A stretch of 64,000 bases of DNA from contig JALRMH010000077.1 in the NCBI GenBank assembly GCA_026119935.1, positions 33,488 to 97,487 on the forward strand, read 5' to 3'. The DNA comes from Endothia cerciana. Its lineage: Eukaryota > Ascomycota > Sordariomycetes > Diaporthales > Cryphonectriaceae. Positions 42,125-52,252 of this stretch are shown here, piece after piece. The position numbers and the translations under genes are program-made. The notes beneath the pieces were generated by a model. That model was not told the origin of the DNA. It made no database searches and saw nothing but the letters and a program-made list of their open reading frames with translations. Each line of letters opens with the position of its first letter. Within the stretch, counting starts at the first letter, position 1.

Positions 42125-44444
42125 TTAAATAAGCTTGCAAAGTCCCTTCTCCAATTGCTCGATCTTCTGCACGGTGCCAACCCATTGCCCCGCGTCCTCC
42201 TCGCCTGCCGCCGAGCCTTCCTGCCCAGCCCGTCCGGCCATCAGCTCCTGCAGAATACGAGGGCAGTTACTCAGGAGCCTCGGTTGGCCTGTGCTCTCCG
42301 GACGAATACCGTCCATCTTGACGCTGATCGACGTCCTTGGCGACGCTGCGCGGACAGACATCAGCCGTCGAAAGGACTGGCCGGCCCGGACACGATCCCA
42401 AACAGTGTCGGGGCAGAGCTCCGATGCTCTTGCAGGCCCATGCCCGCAATACAAGAGCTTGCTTCGTTGCGTTCGCAACCTCAGTATCAAGTCCATTAAG
42501 CTTGGCCCTGGCGGCAGACGACACTGCACCCGCAGGCGAATGATGGCTGAGCCGGAGTTGAATACCGGGCTTTCTTCGAGGTCGATATAGAACAACGATG
42601 CTACTAACTTCTCCGCTGAGCTGATGATCTGTTGCGTCGTGTAGTCGCCGCTACGAAACTCGAGCAGCGCGTCCAGCTTGCAGTCCGGCTACAACCGGTG
42701 GGCTTCGGCCGCGCAGCCCGGTGGGCCGGTGAAGATGGTCACGAGGTTGCTGTGGAGCTCTTCCCGCCTGAACTTTAGCCGTCGCCCGAACTTGAACTCA
42801 TGGTGCTTGACTTTGACCTGCCGGATTCTGGGGAGGTGATGAAGGCATTCCTCGACCGAGGCCTGTTTGCAGAAGATCATCAGTCCAAAGAAGATGCCTA
42901 CGCCTGTGGCTCGGACGAGGTCGAAGTGACGATACAACGGGCTTCGGAGCTCGCTGCGCAAGGACTGCAGAAGGCGGGCCAGCGTGCGGGCGTCCGCAAC
43001 GTCGCCGGCAAGGCTGAGGGCCCGCACGCCCCCATTAAGTGGCTTGACCTGTAGCAGGGCCGTATTGCCCACGCCGCACAGCAGACAAGAGCCGAGATCG
43101 TGACGTCGAATACAATGATCGCAGACCTGATGGCCGCAGGTGAGTCTTCTGGACGGCTGGTGGGCCAAGCAGCAGAGGCAGAGTTCTTGCTGTGCGATGC
43201 GCGCGAGAAGGGCTGTCGGCAGCGACCTGAGGCCGCTTCCTGCTTCCTTCAGCATGGCTAGCAGCGCGTCGGCCCGCGGTCGTCCTTGCTGAATGACCGC
43301 GGCAGTCATCAGGTGGACCTCACGGCGCACCGCCGCCGCGAACTCTGCCCAGCAGGGAATCTGGCTCCCTAAGTCGTGAAGAAGCGGCTCGTACTGGTCT
43401 GTGAAGATACAATCTATATCAAAGACTGGGAAGCATTAGCTTGATTGGACCTTGCCAAGCCGGTACCGAGAGGTGGGTGGGGAACATACCGCCGCCCAGT
43501 TCGGAGAAGTGCATGTCGCTCAAGAAAGCCGCGGCGACTAATAAGCTGGCGGGCCGCAGCAGGGTTTTATCCCCCTGCACGAGCCCGAACAATGCTTCCA
43601 GCTGGCTTGGCAACCCTGGGGGCAGCGTGAAGGCTCTCGAGGCGCGGATCACGTTGAACACTGTTCTGGGGGTTTCGGCAAAATGCACGCAAGCGGCTTG
43701 TAACACTCGGGCGAGGTTCGGTAAGGCCGGGCACGGTGAGAGTGCTTGTTCAGACAGATCGATCACTTGCCGATACAATACCGTGTTATCGTCGCCACCA
43801 GCAGGGAGAGCACTCGAGAGGCCGCCGAAGCAGCTGCGCCATAAGGCCTCGGCCGCTTTCGTGGTCAGCTCGCGCGTGGGGTTGCATGTGGCGAGGATCG
43901 CCGCCGTCATCTGAATTTCGAGGTCCCCCGGCAAGCGGGCTGTCTTCTTCTCGCGGAGGACGAAGACGCTTGGCCGATATGGCGGTGGCTGTCCGGCGTA
44001 GTTGCGGACCCAGGTAGCGAGAAGATGGACGATGGCCGGAACTCCGCCAAACTCGGCCTCCAGGAAGACAAGCCCCGAGCAGACAGGGGCGAGGACAGTC
44101 GAGTACAGCCGCTGGACAAGGTCCGTAGATGGGTGGCCTGCCGCGATCGAGTGCAAGGTGAGATTTCCCGGCTGAGGCCCCGCCTTGATCTTCAATGTCT
44201 CTAGGTCCTCTCGCAAGTGCAATGCGCATTCCATCAGCGCAGCGCCGTGGTCCACGCTCACGAGATGGACCTGCTTCTCGCCTCGCGGGCCACCGGCCAG
44301 AGCTTTCCCAACTCCCCCTCGTACGAGCATGATTAGACGTTGGGGCCCGGTTAGGCTTCTATATGCGCTCACACGTTCCAGTAGGAAAGGGCCGCTGAGG
44401 CCAGGCGCCCCTTGGCGGAAGTCGAGCCAGTGTGTGTCAGGCAT
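42125..44444 (-). pseudogene. RING-patatin-like protein (Starship PLP class), nonsense codon and degenerate active site
   Basis: Start at 44444 (MPDTHWLDF). Exon 1 is 44444-43490, intron 43489-43414 (GTATGT...ATATAG), exon 2 from 43413. It encodes about 747 residues if an in-frame TAG at 42691-42689 is ignored. Around residue 390, a RING-like Cys/His finger reads CLCCLAHQ...CGHQVCDHC...CLLC. A patatin-like phospholipase region follows: NGGVRALSLAG (oxyanion glycine turn, shortened) and DLVRATGVGIFFGL where families show a G-x-S-x-G nucleophile; the Ser is replaced by Gly. The frame after the TAG remains protein-like to 42125 (LVASLFYIDLEESP). Patatins cleave acyl lipids; this copy should be catalytically dead. 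Patatin-like genes are recurrent Starship cargo. It is divergent from the DUF3723-like gene at 44632. Confidence 0.75.
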
Positions 44445-44631
44445 GGTGCAAAAATTTGGTCCTACTCTGCTCACCTGTCGAGTCCGGGGAGCACGAGTCA
44501 AGTAATAATACGATGGCCGAAATTCCAGCGCTCCTCGAAAAGGCCGAAACGAGAAATCAGAAATTCACCACCCTATTTAGCAACGCCATGCCCGTGCCCT
44601 TCGCTCTCGGCTGGCCCCTCTCCCCTCAAGC
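44445..44631. promoter_or_regulatory. 187-bp shared divergent promoter (patatin-like / DUF3723-like)
   Basis: The two starts are head to head with 187 bp between them. A short open frame overlaps part of this stretch but looks random. Common regulation of the two cargo genes is plausible from the spacing alone. Confidence 0.45.
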
Positions 44632-46839
44632 ATGGACGAATTCTTGGTGGGAACCTGCCGGGTGCAGCTGAAAGACTTGTACTTTGACCTCGGGCGCGAC
44701 AGGCTTCCGCGAGCGACACAACGGCTGAGCCAACTGTTCCGAGCTTTTTGTGACCCGCACCGGGGGGAGAACCACATCCCCGTCGTGGCGCCAACTGACG
44801 AGCTCCAGGCCATACTTGCCGCGTCAAACCTGTCGATCCAGAACCTTGCCGAGAGGGCTACATGCTGTGAAGCTCCGTGTCTCTACCCGCCCGCACCGCT
44901 TCGGTGCCTTCATGGCAGACAGCGGTACGAGGCGGCTTTACTTGTGTTGGGCCCCGAGGCGTGGTGGACGGTTCGTCTCTTCTGCGTCCCCGCAGATAGT
45001 AACGTCACGACATGTCTCCCCAAAGAAATAGACCACTACTCCTTCGAGACACCGCCGTCGGATGGCGATATATTCCGAAACATTCGTGAGCATCAGGACG
45101 CCGGACGCTCCAAGCAGGCCTCGCACTGGCGGCTGAGGTTAAGCCATGGTAAAAAGCTGGCCCTTCGCGCGATCGAGATTCGTCCCGCACTCCTGGCGCG
45201 CCTGGACAAGCTTCGTGCCTTTCCTGGCCTGTGGGACGGCTTTCAGCTAGGTTGCATCGAGAGGCATCTGGCCCTTCATGCCACGGAGGAGATACACCAT
45301 TACCTGCAGCACATTTACAACACCTGGCAGCAGATCACGCTGGGTGATCCGGAGCTGAGCAAGGCAGCCGACATCGTAACGGTCAGGAGCCTAGAGCTGC
45401 GGGCGCCCGCAGTTAGTCGTGTAGATGCTACAGCGGTTCGGGACTTAATGCGGTCTGGTGTCCTCTTCTCCTGCATCGCAGAGCCGGCCTCACGCATCCG
45501 GCTACAGGAGAGCATCCTGCGGTTGGGATGCATCGTCCCTAGCATCGCCACCTTCCACGATAATATGAAGTACCTCAGCATCGGTATGCACATCTTGCGA
45601 GACTACCTGCTTGAAGATATTAGGGACACAACTGTATATCGGGCGATGCGGGATCGTTGGGCATCTCCAGGCCATTGTCTCCTTGAGTATGACGAGGGGA
45701 CGTACCGCGAGGTGTCACATCTAACGCCTACGGTAGACCTCGCATACCGCCAGATTTTCCTTGCGGCCCTGCGCCACTTCCCCGAGCTCTCCGACGTCCC
45801 CCCTCGCTGCGAACGACGGCAGAAGAAGATCGTGGCCGGCCCCAGGAGGGCGCGCGTCGAGCTGTTCCTGCAGGGAGCAAAGAGACAGGGATTCCAACCC
45901 TCTGATCTCGCCATGACGCCTAGGCACCTAGGCGATTGCGACCTCCCCAGCACAGGGATGCCCTTGGCGACTACCTTTATGACCGAGGGTTGCCTGAAGC
46001 GGCGAAGCGGACGACCCTTCTCGCTCTCCTTCGCCTTTTTTCAGACGAGGCTCTTTTTGCCTGACCTCCTGGAGGCAGCAGAAGAGCAGGTCGATGATTA
46101 CCCGTCGACTATGTTTGTTCAAAAAGACTTCATCGATGCCTTTTTCGGCGTGCGGCCTGTGGCACTGAGCCCGAACGTAGCTGAGCCAGCGGTCAGCGGC
46201 CCCCGCTCGCCCGTAGGTCCTCCAAGAGAGCATGACAGGGAAGGGTCGCCAATGCTGCTCAGCGCGGCCGCCAGGCGAGCAGGCGTGCGGGCAGGGGAAG
46301 TTTACCAATGGCCAGACACGCCAAACACGATGGTCACGGCCCCTACACACCCACCCAGGGAACGCGGCGCGGCAATTGCCCCGGCCACTCACATCGAATG
46401 GGACATGGTCAGGGTAACAAGCCAACGAGGAACGTCACCCCACGGTCCTGGCGGCCTGCCCTCGGTCTCGCTCCCTCCGGAAAGCGTGAGAACGTTGTTC
46501 TGCCCGGGGGATGTCATTGAGCATGATCGTAGCAGCGACATGCGCCACCAGCCTTCGCCCATCCCCTTCCAGAACCCCGAATCCCCAGCGTCAGACTCCC
46601 CAACCATGACCACGGCGCTGTCCGCTCGGTCTCTGGTCCTGCCCCACAACCTCCAGGGTCGACAGGGCCTCGGACCCACCTACGTGCGGCGTGCTAGGAG
46701 TGAGTCGGAGCCTGGGAATCAAGATCAGAGTCCTGAGAGGCCCTCTCCGACATGGCATACGGCAAGGAGTCACAATTCATCCGCTGTGACCAGTCGAAGC
46801 AGTCTTCGTCCCATTTTCGCACCGGGTGACATTGTATAG
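44632..46839 (+). CDS. DUF3723-like protein (Starship accessory gene class), 735 aa
   Basis: Single intact frame. Around residues 85-130, LRCLHGRQRYEAA followed by WWTVRLFC recalls ParB-like nucleotide-binding folds and the conserved core of fungal DUF3723 proteins. Next comes a segment with SDGDIFRNIREHQD (about 150) and a long alpha-helical region (DGFQLGCIERHLALHATEEI, VRSLELRAPAVS) typical of the family. Residues 520-735 are a disordered Pro/Ser/Arg tail. The biochemical function is unknown. DUF3723 genes are among the recurrent accessory genes of Starships, which matches the captain at the right edge. I recognise the family from pattern, not from a search. Confidence 0.65.
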   Translation: MDEFLVGTCRVQLKDLYFDLGRDRLPRATQRLSQLFRAFCDPHRGENHIPVVAPTDELQAILAASNLSIQNLAERATCCEAPCLYPPAPLRCLHGRQRYEAALLVLGPEAWWTVRLFCVPADSNVTTCLPKEIDHYSFETPPSDGDIFRNIREHQDAGRSKQASHWRLRLSHGKKLALRAIEIRPALLARLDKLRAFPGLWDGFQLGCIERHLALHATEEIHHYLQHIYNTWQQITLGDPELSKAADIVTVRSLELRAPAVSRVDATAVRDLMRSGVLFSCIAEPASRIRLQESILRLGCIVPSIATFHDNMKYLSIGMHILRDYLLEDIRDTTVYRAMRDRWASPGHCLLEYDEGTYREVSHLTPTVDLAYRQIFLAALRHFPELSDVPPRCERRQKKIVAGPRRARVELFLQGAKRQGFQPSDLAMTPRHLGDCDLPSTGMPLATTFMTEGCLKRRSGRPFSLSFAFFQTRLFLPDLLEAAEEQVDDYPSTMFVQKDFIDAFFGVRPVALSPNVAEPAVSGPRSPVGPPREHDREGSPMLLSAAARRAGVRAGEVYQWPDTPNTMVTAPTHPPRERGAAIAPATHIEWDMVRVTSQRGTSPHGPGGLPSVSLPPESVRTLFCPGDVIEHDRSSDMRHQPSPIPFQNPESPASDSPTMTTALSARSLVLPHNLQGRQGLGPTYVRRARSESEPGNQDQSPERPSPTWHTARSHNSSAVTSRSSLRPIFAPGDIV

Positions 46840-46997
46840 GCACGTAACAAAAACGATGTATACTCAGGTACATACGTAGTTAGGCTTCCAAGTACGCAAA
46901 TTGCAATCAAACAAGTAATGCTGTATACACACACAATAAAAAGCGAGGTAAATGTCCAATGATTCTGACTCATGCCGACCTATAACGCCACAGAGCC

Positions 46998-47696
46998 TCA
47001 GTGCCTGCCCAGGAGCTCGTGAACGCCGATCCGGCGGCGCTTGAACTCTCCACCCACGGCCTCTGTGTCGTCTATCTTGCGCTTCGGTCCTGCCGCGGGG
47101 GCCTCATCCGCTTCCTCAGCCGGAGCTAGGCCCGGGTCCCCCAAGCTCGAGATGTGAGCCTCACGGGGCGAAGACCCGGGCAGAAGAGGCTGATGTTCTG
47201 ACTCCAACTGGAAGTCGCTGATCTCAGCGTCTCCATCGGAGCTGCCCAGACCTGGTGACGGTGTCGCGAGAGGTGTCATGGGAGCGATCGGGAATGGCCG
47301 GGGGGAGAAGACGTCAAACGGCAGCAAGAGCTGTTGAAGAGGCTGATTCCCATGGTGGGCGACGTAGCCATTCGCACCGATGCACAGGGAGATATTGCGA
47401 GTGGTGCATTGATGGATCTCGAGGTTGACCGAGAAAGAGGGGAACGCGTATCGTGAGGTGTTCGTATGGAAGGTGACCTGCCATCCGCTCCTATTCAGTC
47501 TAGGAACGCCGAAGGGACCAAATGTCGGCTGCTGTAGTGGAGTCCAAACCCAGATCTCACCAAAGCCGTTGGTGACACCGCAGAAGGTTGAGGAAACCGA
47601 GTGGGTGCAGCTTAGGGATACTTGCAATCCGGAGACTGGCTGTCCGTCTGGTTGGATAACGCTGTAGTTGAGAAAGACATTGCAGCTGAGAGACAT
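46998..47696 (-). CDS. hypothetical protein with beta-sandwich-like head and nuclear signal, 232 aa
   Basis: The start at 47696 (MSLSCNVFLNYS) is preferred to the upstream in-frame codon. Residues 1-120 alternate hydrophobic residues like a beta sandwich (CNVFLNYSVIQPDGQPVSG, CGVTNGFGEIWVWTP) with several Cys. The C-terminal half is Pro/Ser/acidic and ends in KRKIDDTEAVGGEFKRRRIG, a bipartite nuclear-type signal. There is no membrane segment. No family is recognised. It is convergent with the DUF3723-like gene, whose stop is 158 bp away. Confidence 0.55.
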   Translation of the reverse strand: MSLSCNVFLNYSVIQPDGQPVSGLQVSLSCTHSVSSTFCGVTNGFGEIWVWTPLQQPTFGPFGVPRLNRSGWQVTFHTNTSRYAFPSFSVNLEIHQCTTRNISLCIGANGYVAHHGNQPLQQLLLPFDVFSPRPFPIAPMTPLATPSPGLGSSDGDAEISDFQLESEHQPLLPGSSPREAHISSLGDPGLAPAEEADEAPAAGPKRKIDDTEAVGGEFKRRRIGVHELLGRH

Positions 47697-48175
47697 GATG
47701 AGAAGCAAGATGGGCAAACGCGGTGTACTTTGCGAGGGGAGGGGAGAAAATTGTTAGGCTCTGAGGCAGAATTGTAGCCCCGCGCTGGGGCTCCCGGAAT
47801 TGATTATTATACTTGTATCTATTTCAAGGCTATATGTTTATTCTGAAAAATGATAAATGAGCTAAAAACGAATAGACGGTTGGTTGTCTTCAGATGTAAC
47901 GATGGACGTCTATCTCGGTGCACACGCCCCGGCGTGCATTTATCAAAAGGGCTGCAGGAGCCTCGGCCTAGGCATATATGTACCGCGCTATGCTTCCTAG
48001 CAGGGCTTAAGGCGCGCAGGACATAGATTTGATTGGCTACGATGCGCCTAGGTTCCTGCGTGGATAGCCAGGACCCGACAGCTCGGAACGCATGAGGTGC
48101 TAACGTTTAGCATTGCCGACTAAATCACGTGATGTGATTTTTCTACCGTAGCAACCAACAGCCTAATAGATGCTT
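47697..48175. other. intergenic region
   Basis: About 480 bp, no credible gene. Confidence 0.35.
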
Positions 48176-49315
48176 TCATATAGGAGAGTCCTCAAAGGCG
48201 CTGTACACCTTGATCTCCTCCTCTCGTGTCTGCTGCAGGGCCTGCTTGTAGCGCTGGAACTCCTGGAGAATCGTTTCTGCTATTTCTCCTACTATTCTAT
48301 CTCGTTTCTGGATTTCCTCGCTACACCGGCTTGCCTGTTCCCTCCTTGCTTTCGTCTGCTCACGGTCGCTGTTGATCTTGGCCTCCAGGCATTGAAGACG
48401 CAACTGTAATTGCTGGTTTCGTAACCGTAGCTGCTCGTTCTCTTGTTCAAGGAGCTTGGTATAGGTGTCTGCCGAGTACATCTTGTGACCGCGCTTGGCA
48501 TCGTTGCTCCCTTGGCTTTCTTGTTCGACAAGCTCGATATAGGTCTCCGCTGAGTACATGCGCCGGCCCCCCTCCATCGAAGGGTTGTTGCCCACGGGGG
48601 TGGGTGGTGTGGGAGGCAGGATCTTGTTGCAGGCTATTGCTGCCTAGGTGAGGTCACATTGCAGTCAAATGGGTGTGACATGGCAGGCTGGAGAGCCATG
48701 CGAATCTATAATGAGTGGCCTAGAACTGGGAAATCTGAAAGTATCGAGAGGAAATCCTTGAAATAGACTCGCAACTGACCCTCAACCCCTCTGCTCAGGA
48801 TGGACGTCCATCTGTTTAATCCGCGAGGCAATGCCCATCGAGAAGCCCTTCAGATCACTAGTCAGCGCTGCTGTATTTTGTAGTACCTTTGCCACGTCCT
48901 GTTCAATTCGCTCCAGACGCCCTTGCCTGTTCAGCTCCCGGTCGATATTGTCAAACCTGCGCTCGTGACTAGTCAAACGACCGACTTCTCTGGTGAGATA
49001 CTCCACTTTCGCAGTCAAGTTCTCAACAAGCCTATTTGTACATTAGACCTCGTGTAGTATTCCGGTAGCAAATTACACGTACGTTTTGACATCTGTGTCG
49101 CCCACCCGGTAATCCGCCCCACTGCTGGTGTCTGTAGAGGACGTCAGGATACACTCGGGGTTGAGAATTTCCGAACTGATTTCGGCTGCGAAAGTATTTT
49201 CGAATTCTTGTTGTTCAGGATACATGGTGTTAATGATATCTGAGTAATGGGACAGAGCTAGGGCTCGAACCTTCTTTCTCATCTTGCAGAGCTGGGCGAT
49301 GTAGCATTTTAGCAT
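48176..49315 (-). CDS. coiled-coil protein, three exons, ~313 aa
   Basis: Exons 49315-49083, 49031-48787 and 48639-48176. Introns are GTACGT...AATAG (51 bp) and GTTGAG...GGCAG (147 bp); both junctions keep frame. The product starts with a Lys/Arg-rich helix (CKMRKKVRALALSHYSD). It then has a long heptad region from exon 2 (LTAKVEYLTREVGRL, LERIEQDVAKVLQNTAAL) and a second one in exon 3 (LEQENEQLRLRNQQLQLRL). Exon 3 also holds a repeated MYSA(E/D)TY motif, twice about 25 residues apart. It probably forms a homo- or hetero-oligomer. An additional upstream exon is possible. No family is recognised. Confidence 0.55.
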
Positions 49316-49450
49316 CAAGCTCCCAGATCAGAGAAATGGTCAATCTTCTGACTTTCGACATTCCTCCGATCTCGTCGTTCACATACAAGACTTCTTGCCC
49401 CCTCCGGCCCTCTCGTCCCACGCCCCCCCCCCCCCCCTTTCATCTCCAAG

Positions 49451-50390
49451 ATGTCCTACACCCCCAGAACTTTAAGCGCAACCATGCTGTCGCCTTCTTT
49501 CGTCCTATTTATAGCGGCAGTAGCCGCAGCCGGTCCTTTTCCAAGGATCTGTGTTGGGAGCCCGCCTCTCGGCCTCGTAGCCGGGGCACCATTAGATTTC
49601 GAGTTAGTTTTCAACGGACGAATCCCCAGGTGCCATGGCTGTACTAATTGGAGGGTAGTATCGACAACCCATTTAACCAGAGGTGTGAGGCCATCCTTCG
49701 CTTTGACAACGATGCCTTTTTGCCCGTGTCTTTCTCCTTCGAGCCAATCCAGTGCACTGGCACCCAAGCCGCGCGCTTCGTCGTGCCACCGGAGTCTCCA
49801 GATGGCGACGCTATGGTGTTGTTGTGAGTGTAGACGTGACTGCCACCCACCCACTACGGAGTTACTAAAATTATGACAGTCGATGCGCCGGCAGACCTGG
49901 CCAGACGTGCAACCATGCCGTGATATCCAATGGCGCCAATCGGAGCGACATCCTCATCAACGTTCAGAGCGGAAGCCTCGGGTGCGTCCTGCCGGTCCTG
50001 AGCACAGCAACCTCCGTGGAGACGACCGCCCTTGGCACCAGTACCCTGACAGAGACGCTCACATCATTCGTGGAATCGAGCACCACAAGCTTTCCGCTGG
50101 AGTCGACCACGAGCGTATCGCCGGCGACAATCACACCCCTAGGGAGCACTGCGCCTCCCTCGGCTATTACAGCGTCGATCACCAGTGATATGGCGTGGTC
50201 AGGTGGCACTGGCCCAGGCGCGAGTACGACATCTGAATCCGCTATTTCTCTCATTCCTGTCGTCTCTAACTCCTCCTCGGCGACGGTAAGCCCGGCGTCT
50301 ATGGCAATGCTGACAACGACCATGACCATGTTCTCGACGGTGACCAGCTTAGACACCGAATCCTGCTCTGCGTCTTGCACTCCTCCATAA
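49451..50390 (+). CDS. secreted Ser/Thr-rich protein, three exons, 264-275 aa
   Basis: Exons 49451-49602 (or from 49484), 49659-49823 and 49880-50390. The introns are 56 bp each (GTTAGT...GGTAG with a TACTAAT branch; GTGAGT...GACAG), and frames join exactly. From Met-12 a signal peptide is clear (SPSFVLFIAAVAAA). A Cys-bearing folded domain follows (NPFNQRCEAILRF, FEPIQCTGTQ, FRCAGRPGQTC; about residues 45-130). It ends in about 130 residues of Ser/Thr/Val-rich, probably O-glycosylated sequence and a CSASCTPP tail. It is likely exported or cell-wall bound. No GPI tail is seen. No family name is assigned. Confidence 0.75.
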
Positions 50391-50624
50391 GGCATAAGGT
50401 GGCCGTCTCTTGCGGCCGTGCAGGTGGTTCTGTTGGTGATTTGATTTACTTAGAGCTGGACTCGTCACGATTGACCGTGTAGACCCTTGGATAGTAATCG
50501 AAAAGATTATATAAGGCACATTGAAGCCCAGCTTTCCGTGAACAATCTATATGCTTTCCTCTCCTGAACATCTCCTCTCGCAGACTACACAACAGTATCA
50601 CCCTACCTTGCTGCCATTGTCGAT

Positions 50625-51149
50625 ATGGAACCCTACCACCTAAAGCACGTACAAATGCTCCTTGACAAGGAGATTGGGGATCATAACAACACCAAGTCGC
50701 AACTCGTGTACTCACAAAACTGTGCTCAGGCCTGGCAGCGAGCATGGGGCACGTTGCAAGATGCTCTGCGCTACGCTGAGGCCAGGCTGACGGCTGCCCA
50801 AAGCCAAGAAGCGGCTCTTTCTGAGGAGGTCTCTCGGCTGAATCTGGCACTGAACCATCTGGTACGTTATGAAGGAAGGATGCTTCGATTGTAGCTAACC
50901 AGAAAGAAGGTGCCTGCCAGGATGCTGACACCCTCCGCCTCTGCAGAAGGAAACGAGACGCCCGACGCCCGCGCCGGGCCCACACGATCCAACTCTCAAC
51001 CAGTACCTTCCAGCAGCCAGAGGCCTTCCCAACCCCCTCTCCCACCTGCACGGTTCACATCGGTCCCGACCCAGAGGGGACCTCCAGACCAGAAGGCGGC
51101 GCAGGCAGCAATGGCCGCGGCCGCGGCCTCTGTCCCTCGTCGACCATGA
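50625..51149 (+). CDS. coiled-coil plus disordered-tail protein, 159 aa, two exons
   Basis: Exon 1 is 50625-50861, intron 50862-50906 (GTACGT...AAAG, short), exon 2 50907-51149. The first 75 residues form a helix (LLDKEIGDHNNTKSQL, ARLTAAQSQEAALSEEV). The rest is Pro/Ser/Gln/Ala-rich and disordered. A slightly later acceptor (50909) would also keep frame. Exon 2 overlaps the last 95 bp of the minus-strand MADS-like gene, a tail-to-tail overlap. No family is recognised. Confidence 0.5.
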
Positions 51150-51549
51150 CGGTTGACGCTTGGCTGTTTGTTCTGTCCTGCTCACTGAGGTCGCTGTCCT
51201 GCTTGTCTCCGTGTTTGTCTTGATCGGTATTCTTCTCGCCTACGTAATCGTTTGGGGTGAGCATCTCTAGGACCGGGAAGAACTTGGGCTACTTTCGTTA
51301 GTAAGAGGATGAATGATGAGCGCCTGACACACTTACAATCTCAGTCGGCGGAGGAGGCCAGTGTGATGACCCAGGCAGAGACGTGTAGGTAGAAAATCTA
51401 CCGGCTCGGTAAATAACGACGTAGACTTCTGCGTCACAGCTGGCTCGCAGCTGTTCAGCTTTCTTCAGGATGGTCTGACGACGTTTGCAAAATGTGGCAT
51501 GCCGTCGTTGGGCATTGTTGCGAAACTTGAAGGCTTCAGCGGGATCCAT
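51055..51549 (-). CDS. MADS-box-like small protein, 148 aa, two exons
   Basis: Start at 51549 (MDPAEAFKFRNNAQRRH; 51564 also possible). Exon 1 is 51549-51337, intron 51336-51289 (GTAAGT, TACTAAC branch, AAGTAG), exon 2 51288-51055. The MADS-type core reads RRHATFCKRRQTILKKAEQL (basic helix, with the R-x-x-T-F-x-K-R-R pattern) and CDAEVYVVIYRAGRFSTYTS (strands). Exon 2 is hydrophilic and acidic, then Pro/Arg-rich. It is the best MADS match in the window and has the same small format as 41432-41887. The 3' end overlaps the coiled-coil gene on the other strand. Confidence 0.65.
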
Positions 51550-51564
51550 ACTGAGATCTTTCAT

Positions 51565-52252
51565 CACGTTCTTTTCAGGTTTCGATCGAGATAGATGTGT
51601 TAGGCAATAATGATATAAACCGTGTGCGCCAGCCTTGAGTCTCTTATACGCAGGCACAATGGAATCAGAACTGATCCGAGAGCTTTCTTCTGCGAAATAT
51701 CAGGGGCTGACAAGGTTGAGCAGGATCATTCACACGCCAGCAGTCTTTCCTAGCAATTGTGGTCTAGGAACTCTGTCTGGCGTGAACCATCTTTGAACGG
51801 CTGCCCTGGACGGACGGTCAGGGACTCGCCCCAGGGTGCTTCCTGGCTTCCGATGTCGTATCTTCTGGTCCGAGTAGATGACACGGACGCTACTACAACC
51901 TTCGTAGTATGAACCGTTCAAAGTTGCTGCTCATCCCAGACAGCTAGTTGCCTTTTTCTAGAAATCCCTAAAGCTACATGGATAACCCGGAAACCGCACC
52001 TCAGGATCGCCATGGAAAGGCCCCCGAAGTGCCAGATGGTCTAGGGCCTCCATCGTCTCCCTTGTCGCCACCAGGGAGAAGAACAGAAGATGCAGTTCAA
52101 GGATGAAAAAAACAAATCATGAGAATTCTATGGCTTCAGGAAAAGTAGACTATGCAACCCGTCTATACTGAGTGAATGTTCCTTGTCACTCGTTTCGACT
52201 GTGTTTGCAACTCTCGGCCTTTGGGCCTCGCCTTTCGTTTGGCGCCGCCCTG
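51565..52252. other. intergenic region
   Basis: Short frame 51730-51921 (-) only. No credible gene; it includes the promoter of the MADS-like gene. Confidence 0.3.

Noticed and set aside
43441..43914. plus-strand 157-codon ORF
   Set aside because: Antisense to exon 1 of the patatin-like gene; no start context or domain.
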